From: JAAYDI01 sp052034005
Lineage (GTDB): Bacteria; Planctomycetota; Planctomycetia; Pirellulales; Pirellulaceae
Assembly (NCBI GenBank): GCA_052034005.1
Contig: JBPOJB010000013.1
Location: forward strand, 68,591-132,590
Length of the DNA: 64,000 nt
Direction: 5' to 3'
In this document: one piece after another, positions 36,544-45,559 of the stretch
Numbering within the stretch: position 1 is the stretch's first letter
Layout: each line of letters begins with the position of its first letter
Notes under the pieces: generated by a model
What the model was told of the DNA's origin: nothing
Databases searched by the model: none
The model's input: only the letters and a program-made list of their open reading frames with translations
Translations under genes and position numbers: made by a program

Positions 36544-39500
36544 ATGTCCAAACGCAGTCGGCAGTTGCTATCCGTATTCCTGTCTCTCGGCGTGTTGTAC
36601 GCGGCGGCCTCGCGAGCGTCCGATCCGGTGGCTGATACCTACGGAGCGCGTCTGGCCAGCTACGACAAGGCCGTTGGCGAGTCGTATTTCGCGCTGAGCC
36701 TCACGCCCCAGCAGCGCCCGGAAGCGTCCGACACACACGAGGTGGTGATCCTGGTGGATACCTCGGCGAGCCAAACCGGGGCGTTCCGTGATGATGGGTT
36801 GCTGGCGGTCAAGACGATCCTGGAGCGGCTCGATCCCCGGGACCAGGTCAGACTCATTGCCGTGGACCTGGCGGCCGTGCCGCTGTGCGACCAGTTTGTA
36901 GCGGCCGGCAGCCCGGAGATGCAGGCTGCGTTCCGCAAGCTCGAGCAGCGCACGCCGCTGGGCGCAACGGACATGGTCGCGGCGCTGCAGGCGGCGGTGG
37001 ACAGTTTTCCCGACGGTTCGGTGGAGCATCCGCGCGCGGTGATCTACGTGGGAGACGGCCTGAGCCATGCGAACTTTTTCGGTGACCCGCAGATCAAGGC
37101 CCTGGTCGACAAGTTGATCGCGCGCCGGGCGCCCGTTTCGAGTCTGGCCCTTGGTCCTCAGCGAGGGGTGGAGTTCCTGGCCGTGATGGCCAATCAGACG
37201 GGTGGCATCCTGTGCCTCGATTCGGACGAGGAGGCGTCAGTTCAGGCGGCGGGCGTGGCGCTGGCCAAGGCGGCCCAGCAGCCGGTGTTCTGGCCCCAGG
37301 AAACCCAGTTCTCGGCGGGGATCGTCGAGTACTATCCGTCCACCTTCCCCCCGTTGCGGACTGATCGCGATACGATCCTGATCGGCAAGCTCGAAGGTCG
37401 CGACCCGCAGGCGATTCGGGTCCAGGCGGAGGTCAACGGCCAGCGCGTCGAGCTGTCTTGGAACGTCCCGGTAGAGCGGTCGAGCGAGGATTTTGCATTC
37501 CTGCCCACCTTGGTGGACAAGGCGCGTGACAACGGCGGCCTGACCCTGCCGACCGTGGGCTCCGCGGGGCTGCGCGAAGTGGCCCGACTGATCTTCGCCG
37601 GCTCGCAGGACCTGTCGATGACGAGCGGCGATCCACCTGTGGATTCGCCTGCCGTGCGGGTGGCGTTCCAGTTCTGTGCTTTCCAGGAAGCGCCTGCCGA
37701 GGAGCCGCCGGTTGAACCGGCCGACTCGACCGCCCCACCGGCCGACGCGGCCACGCCACCGGCCGATTCGACCACCCCGCCGGCCGACGCGGCTGCGCCG
37801 CCGGCCGACGACGATGGCGATCTGCTCGCGGAACTCAACGCGGAAGCGAAACTGCTCGAGCAGGTGCAGGCCAGCCGCCAGGTGGTCGCCGCGAAGACCC
37901 GCGCGGAAATCGAATATGGGTTGGGCCAGGCGCGTAAGCAGATGGGAGTCAATGCGGCGATTGCCATTCAGTCCCTGAAGGTGATGCTGGACAACGTCGA
38001 CCGTGCGGTCGAGCTGGATCCGGAAACCCGCGCGCAGTTGCGCGACCGGTTAGTCGCCGCGATTCGCGAAGCGGACCGGCGTCAGGTCCAACAGGATACC
38101 GAGCGGCGGCAGACGCAGGAGAACCAGGCGATCGCGGACGAAGCCCGCCGCCTGGCCGCGGAATACTCCGACCGGCGCCAACGCGTCAAACTGCTGATGG
38201 AAAAATTCGACGCCCTGATCGACGAAGGGATCAGCCTGGCGCGCGAAGGCGAACACGACAAGGCCAAGAGCAACTTCGAAGCGGCAATCACCGAGATCTC
38301 GGATCCCATCGAGAGCCTGCTGCCCATGGATCCCATCGGCAATTCGGCCCGCTACAACGCCAGTATCCTGCGGCAATTGGCCGGCATCCAGAAGATCCGC
38401 GAACTGCGGCAACGCGGGTTCGCCGGAGCACTCTACGAAGTCGAACGCTCCGCCATCCCCTTCCCGGACGAACCGCCCATCGTGTATCCGGACCCGGAAT
38501 TCTGGGAACGGATCTCCATTGCCCGGGAGAAATACAAGTCCATGGACCTGCTGAGCAGCGGTACGCCCGAGCGGCGAATCTACGATGCGTTGGATGGCGA
38601 GATCCAACTGGATTTCAACGACACGCCCCTGTCGGAAGTCGTGGACTACATCAAGAACGCACGCAACATTCCCATCATCATCGACAAACGTGCCTTGGAT
38701 GACGCGGGACTCGGGACCGACACGCCCGTGACGATCAACCTGACGGGCATCACGCTCCGATCGGCACTCAAGCTCATGCTCAAGGAACTCGAGCTCACCT
38801 ATGTGATCCGCGATGAGGTGCTGAAGATCACCACCCCAGACGAGGCGGAAAACGAACTGCTGACGAAGGTCTACCCCGTGGCCGACCTGGTCATGCCCAT
38901 TCTCGGTGGGATGGGAGGCGGGATGATGGGAGGCATGGGAGGCTTTGGCGGCATGGGGGGCTTTGGAGGCATGGGAGGCATGGGAGGCATGGGAGGCTTT
39001 GGCGGCATGGGAGGCATGGGAGGATTCTTTGCCGTCGATGAGGATTTGAAGCTGGGCGACAAGCCGGCCCGCGCCACACCGACTGTGGAAGAGGCTGCCG
39101 CGGCAGCCGCCGGTGCGCCGCCGATGGACGCCATGGGCGTGCGTGTCCCGTTGGGCGACCCGATCAAGCTGGAGGTAGCCGAGGGTCAATCGGTGGTCGA
39201 CGCATGGGACGCGTTTTTTGCGCGTTCCAAGCGTGAAGGTGCCGGCAAGGCGCTTGCGGTGGACGGGCGCATTCGCGCGACCGCACGCGAGTTATCGAGC
39301 CAGGAGCAATACGGTGACATCGTAGTCATGCTTGAGTCGGCGATCCGCGGGTCGTTTGCCCAGCCTTGGATGTATGAAGCGCTCGGCCTGGCCATGCTGG
39401 CCAGCGAGGCACCGGAGGCCGAGGTGGAGCGAGCCTTGATGTCGGCGGTGGACTTGACGAGCAGTCCGGATGAGGCGCTGAACCTGGCGATTTACATGGC

Positions 39501-40536
39501 CCGCCTCGGCCTGGATCGCCGGGCTCTGCAGCTGTTCCGCCAGTTGGCCTCTATCAACCCATTCCGGCCGGAGCCCTACGCCATGGGCCTCGCATGCGCC
39601 AAGCGGCTGAATGATATCGACGGCATCCGTTGGGCTACGTTGGGGGTGCTGGACCAGGCGTGGCCGGAGAATCAGCGGTCGATTGAAGACCGTGCATTAC
39701 GCCTGGCCCGGGCGACGGTCGAGGAGCTGCGGGCGGCCGGCCGCATGGAGGAGGCCGACGCGTATGAGGAGGCGATTGAGGAGGCGCGTCTGCGCGACGT
39801 GATCGTCAAAGTCACGTGGAACGGCGATGCCGATCTGGACCTGGAAGTGGAAGAGCCGGGCGGGACGGTCTGCGCCTTGCTGCACGCCCCCCGCACCACG
39901 GCCGGCGGCGTGATGTTGGGCGACGCTTTCGCCTCGGGCCAGAACACGGAGGGCTACACCGAGACCTACATTTGCCCGAAGGGTTTCAGTGGCCAGTATC
40001 GGCTGTTGATCCATCGCGTGTGGGGGAAGGTGACGGCCGGCAAAGTGACGGTGGACATCCAGACGCGCAACCCGGACAAGCCGCACATTCGCGAACACCT
40101 CAAGATCGGCGACAAGGACGCCATCGTATCGTTTGAGGTGCTCCATGGCCGGCGCACCGAGCAGTTGTCTCAGCACCAGTTGGCCCAGTTGCAAGCTCAG
40201 CCGGTCGTCGAGGATCGTGCGGCCCTTACGCGGCAACTGAGCCGCTACGAGGACTCGTTGGCGGACCGGGATTTCCGCCGTTCGCGGGCTCACCAGCGCG
40301 GCTGGGCCGGCGGTGGGCCGGTCGGCTTCCAGCCGCAGATCACCGTGCTGCCGCAAGGCACCATGTTGATGGGCGCGGGCGCACTGGCCGTGGTGTCGGC
40401 CGACCGGCGATATGTTCGCTCGGCACCCTACCCGTTCTTCTCCCAGATCGGCGAAGTGACGACCTTCGACTTCGGTGGCGGGACGCGCGACACGCTCAAC
40501 GACGACGACGATGACGACACGGGCGGCAACAACTGA
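36544..40536 (+). CDS. Large exported protein: VWA + secretin-N-like + Gly-Met repeat + DUF2135-like
   Basis: 1330 residues. The signal peptide 'QLLSVFLSLGVLYAAASRAS' is followed by a von Willebrand A domain (about residues 65-250) with MIDAS start D72-T-S-A-S76. A Pro/Ala/Thr linker leads to a long charged coiled-coil region (about 430-620). Next is a secretin N-terminal (STN-like) fold at about 685-772 ('IQLDFNDTPLSEVVDYIKNA', 'LKLMLKELELTYVIRDEVLK'). Then come a GGMGG/GGFGG repeat (about 787-828), a TPR-like helical part, and a DUF2135/YfaP-like beta domain ('VTWNGDADLDLEVEEPGG') at about 1082-1200. It is probably an envelope assembly or adhesion protein; the function is unknown. ATG 36544 has GGAG eight bases upstream; GTG 36526 is less likely. 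Confidence 0.85.
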   Translation: MSKRSRQLLSVFLSLGVLYAAASRASDPVADTYGARLASYDKAVGESYFALSLTPQQRPEASDTHEVVILVDTSASQTGAFRDDGLLAVKTILERLDPRDQVRLIAVDLAAVPLCDQFVAAGSPEMQAAFRKLEQRTPLGATDMVAALQAAVDSFPDGSVEHPRAVIYVGDGLSHANFFGDPQIKALVDKLIARRAPVSSLALGPQRGVEFLAVMANQTGGILCLDSDEEASVQAAGVALAKAAQQPVFWPQETQFSAGIVEYYPSTFPPLRTDRDTILIGKLEGRDPQAIRVQAEVNGQRVELSWNVPVERSSEDFAFLPTLVDKARDNGGLTLPTVGSAGLREVARLIFAGSQDLSMTSGDPPVDSPAVRVAFQFCAFQEAPAEEPPVEPADSTAPPADAATPPADSTTPPADAAAPPADDDGDLLAELNAEAKLLEQVQASRQVVAAKTRAEIEYGLGQARKQMGVNAAIAIQSLKVMLDNVDRAVELDPETRAQLRDRLVAAIREADRRQVQQDTERRQTQENQAIADEARRLAAEYSDRRQRVKLLMEKFDALIDEGISLAREGEHDKAKSNFEAAITEISDPIESLLPMDPIGNSARYNASILRQLAGIQKIRELRQRGFAGALYEVERSAIPFPDEPPIVYPDPEFWERISIAREKYKSMDLLSSGTPERRIYDALDGEIQLDFNDTPLSEVVDYIKNARNIPIIIDKRALDDAGLGTDTPVTINLTGITLRSALKLMLKELELTYVIRDEVLKITTPDEAENELLTKVYPVADLVMPILGGMGGGMMGGMGGFGGMGGFGGMGGMGGMGGFGGMGGMGGFFAVDEDLKLGDKPARATPTVEEAAAAAAGAPPMDAMGVRVPLGDPIKLEVAEGQSVVDAWDAFFARSKREGAGKALAVDGRIRATARELSSQEQYGDIVVMLESAIRGSFAQPWMYEALGLAMLASEAPEAEVERALMSAVDLTSSPDEALNLAIYMARLGLDRRALQLFRQLASINPFRPEPYAMGLACAKRLNDIDGIRWATLGVLDQAWPENQRSIEDRALRLARATVEELRAAGRMEEADAYEEAIEEARLRDVIVKVTWNGDADLDLEVEEPGGTVCALLHAPRTTAGGVMLGDAFASGQNTEGYTETYICPKGFSGQYRLLIHRVWGKVTAGKVTVDIQTRNPDKPHIREHLKIGDKDAIVSFEVLHGRRTEQLSQHQLAQLQAQPVVEDRAALTRQLSRYEDSLADRDFRRSRAHQRGWAGGGPVGFQPQITVLPQGTMLMGAGALAVVSADRRYVRSAPYPFFSQIGEVTTFDFGGGTRDTLNDDDDDDTGGNN
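38902..39025 (+). repeat. Gly-Met-Phe coding repeat
   Basis: Short units of GGAGGCATGGGA and GGCTTTGGC type encode alternating GGM and GGF, placed just after the STN-like domain of the VWA protein. It is likely a flexible linker. Confidence 0.85.
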
Positions 40537-40584
40537 CCGGGCGGTCGGCCCGTCGTCGGCTGTCGAGCTCGGACTAACCGCGCA

Positions 40585-40625
40585 GGGGCCCGGGGCGCCG
40601 ACTCCGTGGCAGCCCGGGCCCCTTT
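40585..40625 (+). terminator. Hairpin terminator after the VWA protein gene
   Basis: GGGGCCCGGG (40585-40594) pairs with CCCGGGCCCC (40613-40622), 10 bp perfect, followed by TTT then CCC. The T-run is short. Confidence 0.6.
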
Positions 40626-40754
40626 CCCGCGCGCGGGCGACCACCTGCTGACCACCCGGCTGGCACCGCGTCGCATTGTCAGCGCTCCGCGTCTTCCGTA
40701 TACTTCCTCCGCACGGGTTGGCGGGAATGCGAGGACCGATCAGGAGTCGTTCGT

Positions 40755-42212
40755 ATGCGCGTGGGTTGCATGCCGGTTGTCCAGGCCGGACTGGTCTGGC
40801 TGGTGTTGATGGGTTGCGCGCCACGCGGCGCCCAGGGGTCAGACACGGAACCACCAGGGCCGGCAACCAGCCCGGTGCCTGCGCCATCGGCGCCGACAGC
40901 TCAGCAGTTGGCCGAAGAGCGGGAGTTGATCCGCTTGTTTGCCGATACGCTCGAACAGATCCGGGCCCACTACGTGGACGCCCGGGTGGGCGACCGCGAG
41001 CTGATCGAGGCCGCCATCCAGGGCATGATGCAGAAGCTCGATCCCTACTCGGACTACATCGATCCGACGCACATCGACCAGTTCCAGAAGCTGATGGAGG
41101 GCGAGTACGTGGGGATCGGCGTCCATCTGGGAGCGCGGGACGGCCAGATCCAGATCGTCAGCCCGCTGTACGATACCCCGGCCTGGCGCGCGGGCCTGCG
41201 CGCCGGCGATCGGATCCTGACGATCGGCGACCGGGCCACGCGCGGGTTATCGGTCGAAGACGTGGTCAAGCTCATGGCCGGCGCGCCCGGGACCGACGTG
41301 ACGATCTCGGTGTGGCGCCGCGCGGAACCGGAGCCGCGTACGGTGACGCTCAAGCGCGAGGTGATCCAGCAGCCGACGGTGCTCGGCTATCGCCGCAGCG
41401 CGGAGGGGGTGTGGGACTATGTGTGCGACGCGGACCACAAGATCGGCTACGTCCGCCTGACGTCGTTCAGCCGCGGCACCGCATCCGACCTGGCGTCCGT
41501 GCTCACGCAATTGCAGTCGCGAGGCATCCAGGGCCTGGTGCTCGACCTGCGTTTCAATCCGGGCGGCATCCTCAACCAGGCGATCGAGGTGAGCGACCTG
41601 TTTCTGCGCGAGGGGCAGATCGTGAGCGTGTCCGGGCGCGGCATCAACCCGCCGCCCTGGGAAGCCCACTCCGAGGGGACGCTGATCCCGGCCGGCTTCC
41701 CCATGACCGTGCTGGTCAACCGCTTCAGCGCCAGTGCGGCGGAGATCGTGTCGGCCTGCCTGCAGGACCACCATGTCGCGGTGATCGTCGGCGAACGGAC
41801 CTGGGGCAAAGGCAGCGTTCAGAACGTCATCGGGTTGGAGCATGGCCGCAGCGCGTTGAAGCTGACGACGGCCGAGTATCAGCGCCCCAGCGGGCAGAAC
41901 ATCCATCGCGGACCGGACGCCAAGGAATCGGACCCCTGGGGCGTCACGCCGGACGAAGGTTATGCGGTCGCCTACAGCGATGCCGATCTGCTGGCGCTGG
42001 GCAACCACTTCAACCATCTGGACGCGCTGGCCGAGCCGCCGCCCGAGGCCGCGGGTGCCGAGCCGACGCCGTCCGGCGACGCGCCGGATGAGTTCGTCGA
42101 TCGGCAACTGGAGAAGGCGCTCGAGTACCTGCGTGGGCGAATCCATCCCGAGTCGACTCCGGCGCCGGCCGACGCGGACGCCACCGCGCGGTCTGGAGCG
42201 GCCGCCTCATGA
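40755..42212 (+). CDS. S41-family C-terminal processing protease, lipoprotein
   Basis: 485 residues. The N-terminus 'VWLVLMGCAPRG' gives a lipobox-like Cys21, so it is probably lipid-anchored in the periplasm. A PDZ domain (about residues 115-190, 'YDTPAWRAGLRAGDRILTIG') precedes the S41 domain. The catalytic Ser/Lys pair is S327 in 'NRFSASAAEIV' and K352 in 'RTWGKGSVQ', with Q356, spaced as in CtpB and Prc. It cleaves protein C-termini. It overlaps tsaD by four bases (ATGA), so the two are translationally coupled. The tail after the catalytic domain is Pro/Ala-rich. Confidence 0.93.
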   Translation: MRVGCMPVVQAGLVWLVLMGCAPRGAQGSDTEPPGPATSPVPAPSAPTAQQLAEERELIRLFADTLEQIRAHYVDARVGDRELIEAAIQGMMQKLDPYSDYIDPTHIDQFQKLMEGEYVGIGVHLGARDGQIQIVSPLYDTPAWRAGLRAGDRILTIGDRATRGLSVEDVVKLMAGAPGTDVTISVWRRAEPEPRTVTLKREVIQQPTVLGYRRSAEGVWDYVCDADHKIGYVRLTSFSRGTASDLASVLTQLQSRGIQGLVLDLRFNPGGILNQAIEVSDLFLREGQIVSVSGRGINPPPWEAHSEGTLIPAGFPMTVLVNRFSASAAEIVSACLQDHHVAVIVGERTWGKGSVQNVIGLEHGRSALKLTTAEYQRPSGQNIHRGPDAKESDPWGVTPDEGYAVAYSDADLLALGNHFNHLDALAEPPPEAAGAEPTPSGDAPDEFVDRQLEKALEYLRGRIHPESTPAPADADATARSGAAAS

Positions 42213-43231
42213 TCGTCCTGGCGTTGGAGACCACCTGTGACGAGACGGCGGCGGCCGTCGTGGACGAGCGGCTGCGGGTCTTGTCGTCGGTGGTGGCCTC
42301 GCAGGACGCGCTGCACGAGCGCTTCCGCGGCGTAGTCCCTGAGATCGCAGCGCGTGCGCATGTCGAGCGGTTGCTGCCGGTGGTGGACGAGGCGTTGCGG
42401 CGCGCCGGAGTCGCGCTGCAGGACCTCTCGGCGATCGCGGTGGCCAACACGCCGGGTCTTGCCGGTTCGCTGCTGGTGGGGCTGGTCGCCGCCAAAACGC
42501 TCTGCGTGGCGCTGGGCAAGCCGCTGGTGGCCGTGAACCACCTGCATGCCCACGTCTATGCGTGCCGGGTGGCCAGCGGCGTGGAGGTGTTCCCGTGCGT
42601 GGGGTTCATCGTCAGCGGCGGGCATACCAGCTTGTACGCCTGTGCGAGCCCGAGCCAGTTCACATGGCTCGGCGGAACCGTCGATGATGCGGCCGGCGAG
42701 GCCTTTGACAAGGTCGCCTCCATGCTCGGGCTCACCTACCCGGGCGGCCCGGCCATTGCCCGAGCCGCCGAGCGCGGCAACCCGGCGGCCTACCCGTTCC
42801 CGCGCCCGATGCTCAGCGACGACACCCGGCTGGATTTCAGTTTCAGCGGGCTCAAGACGGCCGTGCGGTACGCCATCACCGGAATGGGACGCTGCGATTT
42901 CACCGCGCTACAGCTCCCAGCCCAGCAGGTCGCCGATCTGGCTGCCAGCTTCCAGCAGGCCGTGGTGGATTGCCTGATCGGCAAAGCGTGTCTGGCGCTG
43001 CGTCGCACCGGGCTGAAGCGATTGTGTGTCGGCGGCGGCGTGGCGGCCAACAGCCAGCTCCGGCAACAGCTGGCGGCCGCCGTGCGGCAGGCGGGCGCCG
43101 AACTGTATGTCGCGCCGCCCGAATTGTGTACCGACAATGCGGTGATGGGCGCCATCGCCGTCGAACGCCTCAAGGCGCACGCAACCGAGCCCTTGGACCT
43201 CGATATCCACCCGGGGCTCGTTCGGCCCTAG
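42209..43231 (+). CDS. tsaD: tRNA N6-adenosine threonylcarbamoyltransferase TsaD
   Basis: 340 residues, normal length. TsaD transfers the threonylcarbamoyl group to A37 of ANN-decoding tRNAs with TsaB and TsaE. 'LALETTCDETAAAVV' (ASKHA nucleotide-binding start), metal ligands H111 and H115 in 'VNHLHAHVYA', 'GFIVSGGHTSLY' and the C-terminal 'LCTDNAVMGAIAVERL' are all present. The start codon overlaps the protease stop. TsaB and TsaE are not in this window. It converges with the DUF1207 gene, stops overlapping by four bases. Confidence 0.96.
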   Translation: MIVLALETTCDETAAAVVDERLRVLSSVVASQDALHERFRGVVPEIAARAHVERLLPVVDEALRRAGVALQDLSAIAVANTPGLAGSLLVGLVAAKTLCVALGKPLVAVNHLHAHVYACRVASGVEVFPCVGFIVSGGHTSLYACASPSQFTWLGGTVDDAAGEAFDKVASMLGLTYPGGPAIARAAERGNPAAYPFPRPMLSDDTRLDFSFSGLKTAVRYAITGMGRCDFTALQLPAQQVADLAASFQQAVVDCLIGKACLALRRTGLKRLCVGGGVAANSQLRQQLAAAVRQAGAELYVAPPELCTDNAVMGAIAVERLKAHATEPLDLDIHPGLVRP

Positions 43232-44217
43232 AAGTCGTACCACAAGCCGAGTCCAATGGCTTCCTCGGACTGGTCGTAGAACGAGTACTGGGCGCTCTTG
43301 CCGTTGTAATAGTGCACGCCAAACCGCAGCAGGTGGCGGTCGCGATCCGTCATCCAGGACCAGCCGGTCATGACGGCCAGGTTGCCGCCGAAATCCACCT
43401 CCTGCCGCAGGTGCCCGTTGATTGCGAAGAAGGGTGCACCGCGAAAGCCGGTCGGCGCATTGGGCGCCCAGTCCGCGCCGAACTGGAACTCCCATGGCTC
43501 GCTCACCTCGCACCGGAAGCTCCAGCCCGCCTCGGCGTACAGGCGGAGCATGTCGGTCACGTAGATCGAATACCCTAAGACCAGCGCATCGCGCGACCAA
43601 TTCAGCCGCGGATAGCCGGGATACGCGAGCACAAACTCGTCACCCAAGTGCGAACTGATGTGGTAATACCCGAACTTCACCTGGTGGATGCCGATCCCAT
43701 AAGTCAGCGGGACGCCGACGCGATAGTCCGTCGCGCGGACATCGACGTGGCTGTCCACGTCCAACCGCACCTGGGCCGCGCCCTCGGCGTCGATCTGGAA
43801 GCCCTCCGGCATCAGCGGATCGCGATCACCGTATCGCAGCAGACCCACGCGCGCACCAAGCACTCCCTCCCACAGGCGGGTATCGTCCTTCACCCAGGTG
43901 ATCGATGTGCCGGCACGAGCCTCTTTCATCCCCGCCAGGTAAGACTTGTAGATCAGGTCGGTCGGCATCAACTGCCAGTGCCAGCCGCCTGGAACCAGCG
44001 GGTACACGTGCCCATTGTCCAGGTACGCGTCGAGATCGAAATACGGTTGCTCCACGGTCTGGGGGACGACCGCAGGCGTCTCGACCAGCCCTGACGATGC
44101 CGGGACGTATGGCATTTGTCCGACTGCTGCTGCGGCGGTCAGCGACCAGACGAAACACGCGGCCAGCGACCATCGTAAACGAGCTTTCCGATCACGGAAC
44201 ACGGTTTCGTACTCCAT
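43228..44217 (-). CDS. DUF1207 family outer-membrane-type protein
   Basis: 329 residues. A signal peptide ('WSLAACFVWSLTAAAAVGQM') is followed by alternating hydrophobic and polar strands typical of an outer-membrane beta-barrel ('GVPLTYGIGIHQVKFGYYHI', 'RLYAEAGWSFRCEVSEP'), ending in an aromatic residue ('GLGLWYDF'), as barrels often do. 'MPTDLIYKSYLAGMKEARAG' is the segment by which I assign DUF1207, a family common in planctomycetes and of unknown function. I start at ATG 44217; the longer frame to 44295 lacks a better signal. It converges on tsaD. Confidence 0.7.
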   Translation of the reverse strand: MEYETVFRDRKARLRWSLAACFVWSLTAAAAVGQMPYVPASSGLVETPAVVPQTVEQPYFDLDAYLDNGHVYPLVPGGWHWQLMPTDLIYKSYLAGMKEARAGTSITWVKDDTRLWEGVLGARVGLLRYGDRDPLMPEGFQIDAEGAAQVRLDVDSHVDVRATDYRVGVPLTYGIGIHQVKFGYYHISSHLGDEFVLAYPGYPRLNWSRDALVLGYSIYVTDMLRLYAEAGWSFRCEVSEPWEFQFGADWAPNAPTGFRGAPFFAINGHLRQEVDFGGNLAVMTGWSWMTDRDRHLLRFGVHYYNGKSAQYSFYDQSEEAIGLGLWYDF

Positions 44218-44516
44218 CGGCCTCCGACCGGATGACGCCCAACCCGGTCGTCCCGACGATTGCGTACTCGGAGCGCAGCATGAGAAGGGTCGCAAGTGTA
44301 CTCGGGCGGACGGTTGCGGGGTAGTCCGATTCAGCGACGTGATAACGTATTGGCAGGTAACGGGTTACGTGGAGATGTCTCGATCCTGCAAGGCCGGCGC
44401 AGCGCGTCGGTGCCGGATCACGGGCGATGCATTCGGTATTATCGGCAAATCCGGGTTAGACTATCACAATCGATCGGGATGGGAGCGTGGCTTGTTGTCG
44501 TCCGAGGAGCCGTCCA

Positions 44517-45458
44517 ATGAAGAGCCGTACCTGTCGTGCCCGGCGTCTGCCGCTGGGCGTATCTCGGCGCCAGTTCCTGGTTGCCGGTGCCGCCGCCGTC
44601 TGCCTGACGCCCTGGGCCCGCACGGCCGGGAGTCTCCGGCCGGCGACGCGGAAATGGGAGATGAAGCTGTCCACCTCGTCACTTCACTATCGCGGATTGT
44701 CGTTAACCGAGGCCATCCGCCGCATCGCCGCCGTGGGCTTCCAGGGGGTCGATGTGTGGGCGCATTTCGAATGGGCCGGCCCGTTATGTGAGCATCTGGA
44801 GGATGGCCTCGAACGCATGGGGCCCGAGCAGTTTCGAAAGCTGCTTGCCGAGAACAAGCTGGCGCTCAACAGCGCGTCGTGCTATGGGGCGCCTTTCAGC
44901 CGGTTCGCCCGTGCGCTGGGCGACTGCGGTGGTTGCGTCGTCGTGCGCGGCAGCACCGGCGTCGACGGGACGGACGTCACGGCAGCGGGACTCAGGCGCC
45001 AGATGGAGCGGTTCTTCGAGTCGCTCAAGCCGGAGCTGGAACTGGCTGAGAAGTACAACTGTTCCCTGGCGATCGAAAACCACTCGGGCGAGTCGCTGCT
45101 GAACAAGCTGGACTCTTTCAAGGCGTTCACGGACCTGAATCGCAACCCGCGGCTCGGGATCGCGCTGGCGCCGTATCATGTGCAACTCAACGGCGAATCG
45201 GTGGAGGAGGCGATCCGAGTCGCATCCCAACAGATCAAGTTCTTCTACGCCTGGCAGCACGCGGAGGGTACCGAGCAGCTGCCGGGGATCGGCACGACCG
45301 ACATGCGGCCGTGGCTGCGCGCCTTGGCGGACGTTGGCTATGCGGGGTTCGTCAACCCATTCATGCATTTCGAGCCGGAGCCCGACGTCATGGACGAGGC
45401 GCTTGCCAAGAGCCGCAAATACCTGCTGGACGCTTATGCGGAAGTGGTGAACGCGTGA
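44517..45458 (+). CDS. Tat-exported sugar phosphate isomerase/epimerase-like TIM barrel
   Basis: 313 residues. A twin-arginine signal, 'VSRRQFLVAGAAAVCL', is at about residues 16-31. It is followed by an AP-endonuclease-2/xylose-isomerase-like TIM barrel ('SLTEAIRRIAAVGFQGVDVW', 'CSLAIENHSGESLLNKLDSF', 'GYAGFVNPFMHFEPEPDVMD') with candidate metal ligands in 'AIENHSGE' and 'YAWQHAEG'. The substrate is unknown. GAGGAG at 44504-44509 sets the start. Export of a sugar-isomerase fold is a recurring planctomycete trait. It converges with the ceramidase-like gene. Confidence 0.82.
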   Translation: MKSRTCRARRLPLGVSRRQFLVAGAAAVCLTPWARTAGSLRPATRKWEMKLSTSSLHYRGLSLTEAIRRIAAVGFQGVDVWAHFEWAGPLCEHLEDGLERMGPEQFRKLLAENKLALNSASCYGAPFSRFARALGDCGGCVVVRGSTGVDGTDVTAAGLRRQMERFFESLKPELELAEKYNCSLAIENHSGESLLNKLDSFKAFTDLNRNPRLGIALAPYHVQLNGESVEEAIRVASQQIKFFYAWQHAEGTEQLPGIGTTDMRPWLRALADVGYAGFVNPFMHFEPEPDVMDEALAKSRKYLLDAYAEVVNA

Positions 45459-45471
45459 CCGGTCGGAGCTG

Positions 45472-45502
45472 CCGTGCGACCGGCTCTGCCGGCGCCGCAC
45501 GG
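45472..45502. terminator. Hairpin between convergent genes
   Basis: CCGTGCG (45472-45478) pairs with CGCACGG (45496-45502). No T-run; it sits 13 bases after a stop and about 57 before the opposing stop. Confidence 0.3.
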
Positions 45503-45559
45503 CGGCTGCGGGCATGATCAGGGCGGGGCGCCGGGCGGCCGGCCGTCAACAGCCCACGC

